Part shown: one piece after another, positions 42,457-50,216 of the stretch
How the letters are laid out: each line of letters starts with the position of its first letter
Position numbering within the stretch: the first letter of the stretch is position 1
NCBI RefSeq assembly: GCF_010907035.1
Contig: NZ_QUMK01000039.1
Location: forward strand, 1 to 52,000
DNA from: Rhodopseudomonas sp. BR0M22
Lineage (GTDB): Bacteria; Pseudomonadota; Alphaproteobacteria; Rhizobiales; Xanthobacteraceae
Reading direction: 5' to 3'
DNA: 52,000 bases
Notes under the pieces: model-generated
What the model was told of the DNA's origin: nothing
Database searches by the model: none
Seen by the model: only the letters and a program-made list of their open reading frames with translations
Program-made: the position numbers and the translations under genes

Positions 42457-43770
42457 CTATTCGGCTGCTTCGCGGAATTCCGGCGGCGGTCCGCGCCACG
42501 GCACCGGCGCTCCGAGATGTTCGGCGACCGCGAGGCCAGACCGAAGACCGTCTTCGTGGAAGCCGTAGCCGGTCCAGGCACCGCAGAACCAGGTGTTGCG
42601 ATGGCCCTGAATCTCGCCGACGCGGCGCTGCGCGGCGAACGCCTTGGCAGTATATTGCGGATGGTCGCAGGCATAGCGTCCGAAGGTCAGCTCCGGGGCC
42701 GGCTCGAACGGCGGATTGAGGCTGACGAACAGCGGCTTATTGGCGTCGATGCCCTGCAGCCGGTTCATCCAGTAGGTGACCGCGACGTCGTTGACCGGCG
42801 ATCCCTCGCGCTGCCAGCGCAGGAAGTTCCATGATGCCCAGGCCCGCTTGCGCTTCGGCATCAATCGCGGATCGCGGTGCAGGTACACCATGTTCGGTGC
42901 ATAGCCGATGCTGCCGAGAACTTCGCGCTCGATGTCATTGGCGTCGACCAGCATCGCAAGCGCCTGATCGCTGTGCGCGCCGATCACGACGTGGTCGTAG
43001 ATGCCGACGCCACCGAGGCTGTCGCGGACGACCACGCCTTTCGCCGAGCGCTCGATCGCGGTGACCGCGGCGCCAAGCCGGATGTCGTCCTTAAAGGCGC
43101 TGGTCAGCTTCTCGACATAGCGCGCGCTGCCGCCTTTCACCGTGCGCCAGATCGGGCGCTCGTAGTGCAGCAGCCGATGGTTGTTGAAGAACGCGACGAA
43201 ATTCTCGGCCGGGAAGTCGAGGATCTCGGACGCCGGTGCCGACCAGATCGCCGCGCCCATCGGCGCCAGATAGTCGGTCAGCAGCCGCGGCGCGAATTTG
43301 CGTTGCTTGAAATAGTCGCCGAGCGAGAGGCCATCGAGCGCGCCCGTCTTGAAGTCTTCGACGCTCTTTTCGTTGAAGACCAGGATGTGCCGAAGCATCC
43401 GCAGGTACGACGGCGACAGCAGGTTGCGACGTTGTGCGAACAGCCCGTCCGCGGTTTCGAGCCAGTTCGAGCCGCCGCCCTTCCATTCGAATCGTCCGGC
43501 ATCGGCGCTGACCGAAAAGCTCATGCAGCTTTCGACGGTCTCGACGCCGAGATGCGCGAACATCGCGGTGAGGTCGGGATAGTTGAGCTGGTTGTAGACG
43601 ATGAAACCGATGTCGACGGGAATTGCGGTGCCGTCGTAATCGACCGTGACCGTGTGGCTGTGGCCTCCCGCGCGCAGCTCGCGCTCGTAAACCGTGACAG
43701 GGTAACGCTGCGACAGCGCCCATGCGGCGGCATTCCCCGCAATTCCCGTTCCAACGACAGCGACGCGCAT
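42457..43770 (-). CDS. FAD-dependent oxidoreductase (amine-oxidase/desaturase-like)
   Basis: The protein has 437 residues and begins at once with the dinucleotide-binding loop AVVGTGIAGNAAAWAL and the acidic strand end YERE, followed by RAGGHSHTV, as in flavin-containing amine-oxidase-like enzymes. Near the C-terminus, WFCGAWTGYGFHEDGLRSG is the second FAD-contact motif. It is first of three tightly packed genes with DUF1365 and cfa, and probably oxidises or desaturates the methylated acyl chain. Whether the product is a furan fatty acid cannot be told here. Confidence 0.87.
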   Translation of the reverse strand: MRVAVVGTGIAGNAAAWALSQRYPVTVYERELRAGGHSHTVTVDYDGTAIPVDIGFIVYNQLNYPDLTAMFAHLGVETVESCMSFSVSADAGRFEWKGGGSNWLETADGLFAQRRNLLSPSYLRMLRHILVFNEKSVEDFKTGALDGLSLGDYFKQRKFAPRLLTDYLAPMGAAIWSAPASEILDFPAENFVAFFNNHRLLHYERPIWRTVKGGSARYVEKLTSAFKDDIRLGAAVTAIERSAKGVVVRDSLGGVGIYDHVVIGAHSDQALAMLVDANDIEREVLGSIGYAPNMVYLHRDPRLMPKRKRAWASWNFLRWQREGSPVNDVAVTYWMNRLQGIDANKPLFVSLNPPFEPAPELTFGRYACDHPQYTAKAFAAQRRVGEIQGHRNTWFCGAWTGYGFHEDGLRSGLAVAEHLGAPVPWRGPPPEFREAAE

Positions 43771-44203
43771 TCCAAGCCCCCTCTAGCCCACCGGCGACCG
43801 AGCTACGGCATCCAAGGGCGAGAGTTTCAGCACGTCCGGCAGCGAAAAAAATCGAAGGGCGGGCAGGGAATCGTTCTCGGACGGCCGTATCACCAGATGA
43901 AATCTTCGTAAGATTTGCCGCATTCGGCGAAGCCGTCAAGCCGAGGGAATACCGATGGAATCGGGACTAGCGTCGTGAGGAGGCGACCTGGACGCCCGCG
44001 CGCTGGAAACAACTTGTCACCGAGTGCAGCGTTGACGGGCCTGTGCGCCAGCGTTTCCGCCAGTTACAATGGCACTCGGCTTTCAAACCATCGTTTTCCA
44101 GGATCGAGTTGCAAGTGACTGGCAGAGAACATCGTGCGCCGAAATCTTTCATGGCGCGGCTTGCGCGGCTTTACGCCGCGCCGGGGGATGGATCGCGCCC
44201 AGC
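43771..44203. other. Divergent regulatory gap, lipid-modification trio / efflux operon
   Basis: This is a 433-bp non-coding stretch between divergent starts. Its central part (43895-43920) is AT-rich and contains the perfect palindrome listed separately. A TACAAT at 44075-44080 upstream of the efflux genes could be a -10 box, but no matching -35 sits at the right distance. Nothing else was recognised. Confidence 0.45.
43900..43916. promoter_or_regulatory. Perfect 7-3-7 palindrome, candidate operator
   Basis: AAATCTT-CGT-AAGATTT stands out in a GC-rich genome. It lies 130 bp before the oxidoreductase start (minus) and about 288 bp before the efflux operon start (plus). Either side could be controlled by a dimeric repressor binding here. 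Confidence 0.4.
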
Positions 44204-45652
44204 ATGAGCACCACACTTCGCTACCTTGGTCGCGGAGCCCGCCTGGTGGTGGCCTCGGCGTTGGTCGCTGCGTCTGGCGGCTGCATCCTCACCCAGGACC
44301 TGCCGGATCCGGCGCTCGATCTGCCGAATCGCTACAAGGCTGCGTCACGAGCCACGGTCGAGAAGCCGCCGGCGCTGGATTGGTGGCGCGGCTTCCGGTC
44401 GGCCGAGCTGACGCAACTGATGGAAGAGGCGCAGACCGTCAATCTCGACGTCGCCGCCGCCGTCGCGCGGATTCGGCAGGCGGACGCGCAGGCGCGGATC
44501 ACCGGCGCGGCGCTGCTGCCCAGCCTGAGCGGGACCGGCAACGGCAGCCAGGTCAAAACCTCGGGCTCGAACATCTCGAACACCACGATCGCAGGCCGCC
44601 GCTACAGCACCTATTCGTCGTCGCTCAGCGCCTCCTACGAAATCGACTTCTGGGGCAAGAACCACGACGCCGCGCTCGCGGCCGAGGAGACCGCCACCGC
44701 CAACCGGTTCGACCGTGACACGGTGATGCTGACCACGATGGCCAGCGTTGCTAACGCGTATTTCCAAGTGCTCGCGGCTCAAGACCGGATTCGCACGGCC
44801 GAAAACAACATCAAGAGCGCCAGCCGGATTCTCGACGCGATCAAACAGCGCCTCAAAGCCGGCACCGGCACCGACCTCGATGTCGCGCAGCAGGAGAGCG
44901 TGTTGGCGAACCAGCGGGCCGCGCTGCCGCCGCTGCGGCTGACCCTGGCGCAGAACGTCAACGCGCTGGCGACGCTGGTGGCGCGTCCGCCCGAGAGCGT
45001 GAAGATCGCCGGCGGTTCGCTGGCAAGGCTGTCGTCGCCGCGGGTGACGCCCGGACTGCCGTCCGATCTTCTGACGCAGCGACCGGACATCCGCCGGCAG
45101 GAAGCGCAACTCGCTTCGGCTACCGCCAATGTCGGCAGCGCGCGGGCGCAGTTCTTCCCGACGATCCAGCTTACCGCCCAGGGCGGCTATCAGAGCGCAG
45201 CGCTGGCCTCGCTGTTCACGCCGCAGGCGACCTTTTCCAATATCGCCGCCGGACTTACGCAGCCGATCTTCGACGGCGGCAAAATTCAGGGCAATTTCGA
45301 CCTGACCAGGGCGCAGCAGGAAGAACTGCTGCAGACCTATCGCAAGACCGTGGTGTCGGCGTTCGCCGATGTCGACAACGCGCTGGAGTCGATCAAGCAG
45401 AACACCGAGCGGCTGCGGCTGCAGCGCGAGGTGGTGGCATCGTCGCGGCGTGCGTTCGATCTCGCCGAGCAACAGCTTCGCGCCGGCACCAGTGACATCG
45501 TGACGGTGCTGAACACGCAGCTCACGCTGTTCCAGGCCGAGGACGCGCTGATCCAGACGCAGCTTGCGCGGTTCCAGGCGATCGTCAGTCTGTTTCAGGC
45601 ACTCGGGGGCGGCTGGGAGCCAAAGATGGAAAGAACGGCCGATGCTCTTTAA
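44204..45652 (+). CDS. RND efflux outer-membrane factor lipoprotein (NodT/OprM family)
   Basis: The protein has 482 residues from the ATG at 44204. Its signal peptide ends in the lipobox ASGGC with the acylated Cys near residue 26. TolC-like channel proteins of the NodT group show PALDWWRGFRSAELTQLM at the start of the repeat, the conserved YEIDFWGKN strand and QRLKAGTGTDLDVAQQES. The second repeat contains RPDIRRQEAQLASA and DIVTVLNTQLTLFQAED, the expected tandem duplication. It forms the outer-membrane duct for the MdtABC-like pump. It overlaps the next gene by 11 bases. Confidence 0.92.
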   Translation: MSTTLRYLGRGARLVVASALVAASGGCILTQDLPDPALDLPNRYKAASRATVEKPPALDWWRGFRSAELTQLMEEAQTVNLDVAAAVARIRQADAQARITGAALLPSLSGTGNGSQVKTSGSNISNTTIAGRRYSTYSSSLSASYEIDFWGKNHDAALAAEETATANRFDRDTVMLTTMASVANAYFQVLAAQDRIRTAENNIKSASRILDAIKQRLKAGTGTDLDVAQQESVLANQRAALPPLRLTLAQNVNALATLVARPPESVKIAGGSLARLSSPRVTPGLPSDLLTQRPDIRRQEAQLASATANVGSARAQFFPTIQLTAQGGYQSAALASLFTPQATFSNIAAGLTQPIFDGGKIQGNFDLTRAQQEELLQTYRKTVVSAFADVDNALESIKQNTERLRLQREVVASSRRAFDLAEQQLRAGTSDIVTVLNTQLTLFQAEDALIQTQLARFQAIVSLFQALGGGWEPKMERTADAL

Positions 45653-47006
45653 GCCGGATGCGAACGACACGTCCGGAACCGGGGCCGGACCCAAAGGGTG
45701 GGGCGCACGGCTGCGCCGCCGTGGCGTCTCGCTGTTGCTGATGGTCGTGATTCTCGGCGGTCTCGGCTTCGTCGCCTGGCGGGCGATTCATACCAAGCAG
45801 GCTGAGCGCAAGATGCCGATCGATCTCGCGGTGCCTGTGCTGGCCGCAACGCCGAAGGTCGAAGATGTGCCGGTGTATCTCGACGGCGTCGGCACCGTCA
45901 AAGCACTCGCGACTGTCACGGTGCGTGCCCAGGTCGACGGCAAGCTGATTTCGGTGAACTTCACCGAAGGTCAGGACGTCAAGGCCGGCGATGTGTTGGC
46001 GGAGATCGATCCGGCGATCTATCAGGCGCAATACGATCAGGCGGTCGCAAAGAAAGCGCAGGACGAGGCGCAGCTCGCCAACGCAAAGATCGATCTGGCC
46101 CGCTATCAGCAACTCGCTGCTTCCAATGCCGGCTCCAAGCAGCAGGCCGACACCCAGAAGGCGACCGTGGCACAGCTCGAGGCGCAGGTGCGCTCCGATC
46201 AGGCGGCGATCGACAATGCCGCGGCGACGCTGAGCTACACCAAGGTTGTGGCGCCGATCTCCGGCCGTGCCGGCCTGCGTCAGGTCGACAAAGGCAACAT
46301 CGTGCACGCCTCGGACACCACGGGCATCGTGGTACTGACGCAGCTCAAGCCGATCGGGGTGCAGTTCAGCCTGCCGCAGCAGCAGATCGTGCGGGTCAAC
46401 GCCGCGGCCGCCGAGGCGCCGCTGCCGGTCGACGTGTTCGGCAACGACGGTGTCACCGTGATCGACACCGGCATGCTGAAGGGGATCGACAACCAGGTCG
46501 ACCAGACCACCGGCACGGTGAAGCTGAAAGCCGAATTTCCCAACGCCAAGCTGCAGCTCTGGCCGGGCCAGTTCGTCAACGTCCGGCTCAAGGTCGACAC
46601 CTTGAAGCAGGCGATCGTGGTGCCGGTCTCGGCGGTGCAGCGTGGGCCGGCCGGCACGTTCAGCTACGTGATCGGCGAAGACAACATCGTTCACGCCCGT
46701 CCGGTGAAGGTGACGCAGCAGAACGAAACCGAGGCCGTGGTCGCGGATGGACTGACGCCGGCCGAGCGGGTCGTCACCACTGGCTTTGCCAACTTGGCGG
46801 AAGGCGCCAAGGTGACGATCGGCGACGCCAGCCAGGTTCCGACCGCCGATCTCGCCCCGCAGAAGCGCCGCCGCGGTTCGCACGGCGCTCAGAGCCAGGG
46901 GGGCGGAGAAGCCGGCGAGGGGCGCGGCAAGCGTCACCGCGGGGAGGCCGGGCAGCAGGCGCCGGCGTCCGGCGAGGCGTCGTCTGGCGCCCCGAAGACG
47001 CCCTGA
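45642..47006 (+). CDS. mdtA: RND efflux periplasmic adaptor (MdtA-like)
   Basis: The protein has 454 residues from the ATG at 45642. It is anchored by an N-terminal helix (residues 30-47). The membrane-fusion-protein layout is clear: a biotinyl-lipoyl half (VTVRAQVDGKLISVNFTEGQDVKAGD), a coiled-coil hairpin (QADTQKATVAQLEAQ), the second lipoyl half (YTKVVAPISGRAGLRQVDKGN), then the beta-barrel and membrane-proximal domains. An unusual low-complexity tail of about 45 residues (from KRRRGSHG, rich in Lys/Arg/Gly/Gln) is not part of the family fold. It pairs with two RND pumps as in MdtABC. Confidence 0.92.
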   Translation: MLFKPDANDTSGTGAGPKGWGARLRRRGVSLLLMVVILGGLGFVAWRAIHTKQAERKMPIDLAVPVLAATPKVEDVPVYLDGVGTVKALATVTVRAQVDGKLISVNFTEGQDVKAGDVLAEIDPAIYQAQYDQAVAKKAQDEAQLANAKIDLARYQQLAASNAGSKQQADTQKATVAQLEAQVRSDQAAIDNAAATLSYTKVVAPISGRAGLRQVDKGNIVHASDTTGIVVLTQLKPIGVQFSLPQQQIVRVNAAAAEAPLPVDVFGNDGVTVIDTGMLKGIDNQVDQTTGTVKLKAEFPNAKLQLWPGQFVNVRLKVDTLKQAIVVPVSAVQRGPAGTFSYVIGEDNIVHARPVKVTQQNETEAVVADGLTPAERVVTTGFANLAEGAKVTIGDASQVPTADLAPQKRRRGSHGAQSQGGGEAGEGRGKRHRGEAGQQAPASGEASSGAPKTP

Positions 47007-47081
47007 CGGGGTTCGCTGTCCGCGCAGCGGCGGCGGACACCAGACTGCGAGACGTCTGTACGCAACGCTGAGGTGAGTTTC

Positions 47082-50000
47082 ATGGGCGTATCCGAGCCGT
47101 TCATCCGCCGTCCGATTGCGACCTCGCTGCTCGGCGTGGCGCTGATGATCGGCGGCCTGCTCGGCTATCTCGCGCTGCCGGTATCGGCGCTGCCGCAGGT
47201 CGACTTTCCAACCGTGCAGGTGACGACGCAACTGCCGGGCGCCAGCCCGGACGTGGTCGCGTCGCTGATCACCGCACCTTTGGAGCGGCAACTCGGCCAG
47301 ATTCCGTCGCTGACCGCGATGACCTCGACCTCGTCGTTCGGCGTCAGCCAGGTATCGCTGCAGTTCGACCTCAACCGCGACATCGACGGCGCCACCCAGG
47401 ATGTGCAGGCGGCGATCAACGCGGCGGCCGGCATCCTGCCAAAGAACCTTCCGTATCCGCCGGTGTACGCCAAAGTGAACCCGGCCGACGCTCCGGTGAT
47501 GACGCTGGCGCTGACTTCGACGACGGTGTCGCTCCGCAACATGAGCGATCTTGCGGACACGTTGATGGCGCAGCGGCTGGCGCAGATCTCAGGCGTCGGC
47601 CGGGTCTCGGTGCTCGGCGGTCTCAAGCCCGCCGTGCGGGTGCAGGCCGATCTCGCCCGGCTCGCCGCCTACGGCATCTCGATGGAGGATCTGCGCACCG
47701 CGATCGCCAACGCCAACGTGTCGGGACCGAAAGGCTCGCTCGACGGCGCGCAGCAGGCCTACACCATCGCCGCCAACGACCAGATCGCCGCGGCCGACGC
47801 CTACCGGCCGATCATCGTCGCCTATCGCAATGGATCTCCGGTGACGATCGGCGACGTGGCGCAGATCGTCGACGGACTGGAGAACGAACGCACCGGCGCC
47901 TGGTACCAAGGCTCGCCGGCGGTGATCCTGGACATCCAGCGCCAGCCCGGCGCCAACGTCATCGATGTCGTCAAGGGTATCCGGGCCGAAATCCCGCGGA
48001 TTCAGCGGATGGTGCCGGCCGGCGTCAAGCTCACCGTCGTCAGCGACCGCACCGAGACGATCCGTGCCTCGGTCCACGATGTCCAGTTCACGCTGCTCTT
48101 GAGCGTCGTGTTGGTCACTCTGGTGGTGCTGCTGTTCCTGCGTTCGATGCGCGCCACCATCATCGCCGGCGTGGCGTTGCCGCTGTCGCTGATCACCAGC
48201 TTCGGCGTGATGTACTTCATGGGCTTCAGCCTCGACAATCTGTCGCTGATGGCACTGACGATCGGCACCGGCTTCGTGGTCGACGACGCCATCGTGATGA
48301 TCGAGAACATCGTCCGCCACATGGAGGACGGCGAAAGCCCGATGCAGGCGGCGCTGAAAGGGGCCAGCGAGATCGGCTTCACCGTGATCTCGCTGACGAT
48401 GTCGCTGATCGCGGTTTTCATCCCGCTGCTGTTCATGTCGGGGCTGGTGGGGCGGATGTTCCGCGAGTTCGCGCTGACGCTGACGATCGCGGTCGTCACC
48501 TCGGCAATCGTGTCGCTGACGCTGACGCCGATGATGTGCTCGCGGCTGCTCAAGCACGCCCGCGACGAGCGGCAGGTGCCCGGGCTCGCCACCATCACGG
48601 CCTGGATCGACCGCGGCGCCGAAGCCTATCACCGCAGCCTGTTGTGGGTGCTGAAGCATCAACCCGCCACACTGCTGGTGACGTTCCTGACCATCGCGGC
48701 GACGCTGGTGCTGTATGTGGTCGCGCCGAAGGGATTTCTACCGTTGCAGGACACCGCGTCGATTACCGCGGTGACGGAAGCGGGGCCAGCGGTGTCGTTC
48801 GCCGAGATGAAGGCGCGGCAGATCGAGACCGCCAAAGCGATCGAAGCCGACCCCGACGTGGTCGGCGTGGTGTCGGTGATCGGCGCCGGGTCCGTCAATC
48901 CCACGCCGAATGTCGGCCGCTTGGTGCTGACGCTGAAGCCGCGCGGCGACCGCAAATCGGACGTCGGCGAGGTGATCGAACGGCTGAAGCAGCGCGTCGC
49001 CGGCATTCCCGGCATGACGGTGTACTTCCAGGCCGTCCAGGACGTGCAGATTTCGACCCAGGCCAGCCGCTCGCAGTATCAATACACGCTGACGGCGACC
49101 GACGCGGCGCTGCTGTCGCAATGGGCCAATCGGCTGCTCGGCGAGCTGCGCCGCGATCCGCTGTTCCGCGACGTGTCGACCGAAGCGCAGGAAGGCGGAT
49201 TGCGAGCCGCGCTCAACATCAATCGTGAACGCGCCGGGCAGCTCGGCGTCAGCATCCAGACGGTCAACGACACGCTCAACGACGCCTTCGCACAGCGTCA
49301 GATCTCGACCATCTACGGCCAAGCCAACCAGTATCGCGTGGTGCTCGAGGCGATGCCGATCTATCAGCAGGATCCATCGATCCTGTCGAAGCTGTACGTA
49401 CCCGGAGCTTCGGACGCCCAGGTGCCGATCTCGGCGGTCGCCGAGTTGAAGCGGACCATCGCGCCGCTGGCGATCTCGCACCAGGCGCAGTTCCCTTCGG
49501 TCGCGATGAGCTTCAATCTTGCACCGGATGCCTCGCTCGGCGAGGCGCTGAACGAGATCAAGGCGATCGAGACGCGCATCGGGATGCCGGGCAGTATTGT
49601 CGGCGTGTTCTACGGCGACGCCGCCGAGTTCTCCAAGGCGCTCGACGGCCAGCCATGGCTGATCCTGGCTGCGATCGTCGCGATCTACATCGTGCTCGGC
49701 GTGCTGTACGAGAGCTACATCCACCCGATCACCATCCTGTCGACGCTGCCGTCGGCCGGCGTCGGCGCCATCCTGGCGCTGATGCTGTTCGGTCAGGACC
49801 TGTCGGTGATCGGGCTGATCGGCATCATCCTGTTGATGGGCATCGTCAAGAAGAACGCCATCATGATGATCGACTTCGCGCTCGAAGCCGAGCGCGGACG
49901 TGGGCTGTCGTCCTATGAGGCGATCGTGGAGGCCTGCCGGCTGCGGTTTCGACCGATCATGATGACGACGCTGGCGGCGCTGTTCGGCGCGCTGCCGCTC

Positions 50001-50216
50001 GCGGTGGAAAGCGGCACCGGGTCGGAGCTGCGGTTTCCGCTCGGCATCTCGATCATCGGCGGTCTGCTGCTCAGCCAGCTGCTGACGCTGTACACCACGC
50101 CGGTGATCTATCTGGCGCTCGACCGCATCAACCGAAAGCTGGAGCGGGCACTGCCGCCGGTGCCTCCAGCCACGCCGTCACCGCCGCTGGCCGGGCCGGC
50201 GGGGGAGGCGCGCTGA
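47082..50216 (+). CDS. mdtB: RND efflux pump (MdtB-like)
   Basis: The protein has 1044 residues. GAGG lies 8 bp before the ATG at 47082; a GTG at 47073 is less likely. The protein has the RND layout of twelve membrane segments with two large periplasmic loops. It opens SEPFIRRPIATSLLG. The proton-relay Asp pair is at 401-402 in FVVDDAIVMIEN, and the second half shows GIVKKNAIMMIDFALE. Two successive RND genes after one adaptor is the MdtBC arrangement, in which the pump is a heterotrimer. Likely cargo is hydrophobic drugs or bile-salt-like compounds, by analogy only. It overlaps the next gene by one base. Confidence 0.92.
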   Translation: MGVSEPFIRRPIATSLLGVALMIGGLLGYLALPVSALPQVDFPTVQVTTQLPGASPDVVASLITAPLERQLGQIPSLTAMTSTSSFGVSQVSLQFDLNRDIDGATQDVQAAINAAAGILPKNLPYPPVYAKVNPADAPVMTLALTSTTVSLRNMSDLADTLMAQRLAQISGVGRVSVLGGLKPAVRVQADLARLAAYGISMEDLRTAIANANVSGPKGSLDGAQQAYTIAANDQIAAADAYRPIIVAYRNGSPVTIGDVAQIVDGLENERTGAWYQGSPAVILDIQRQPGANVIDVVKGIRAEIPRIQRMVPAGVKLTVVSDRTETIRASVHDVQFTLLLSVVLVTLVVLLFLRSMRATIIAGVALPLSLITSFGVMYFMGFSLDNLSLMALTIGTGFVVDDAIVMIENIVRHMEDGESPMQAALKGASEIGFTVISLTMSLIAVFIPLLFMSGLVGRMFREFALTLTIAVVTSAIVSLTLTPMMCSRLLKHARDERQVPGLATITAWIDRGAEAYHRSLLWVLKHQPATLLVTFLTIAATLVLYVVAPKGFLPLQDTASITAVTEAGPAVSFAEMKARQIETAKAIEADPDVVGVVSVIGAGSVNPTPNVGRLVLTLKPRGDRKSDVGEVIERLKQRVAGIPGMTVYFQAVQDVQISTQASRSQYQYTLTATDAALLSQWANRLLGELRRDPLFRDVSTEAQEGGLRAALNINRERAGQLGVSIQTVNDTLNDAFAQRQISTIYGQANQYRVVLEAMPIYQQDPSILSKLYVPGASDAQVPISAVAELKRTIAPLAISHQAQFPSVAMSFNLAPDASLGEALNEIKAIETRIGMPGSIVGVFYGDAAEFSKALDGQPWLILAAIVAIYIVLGVLYESYIHPITILSTLPSAGVGAILALMLFGQDLSVIGLIGIILLMGIVKKNAIMMIDFALEAERGRGLSSYEAIVEACRLRFRPIMMTTLAALFGALPLAVESGTGSELRFPLGISIIGGLLLSQLLTLYTTPVIYLALDRINRKLERALPPVPPATPSPPLAGPAGEAR

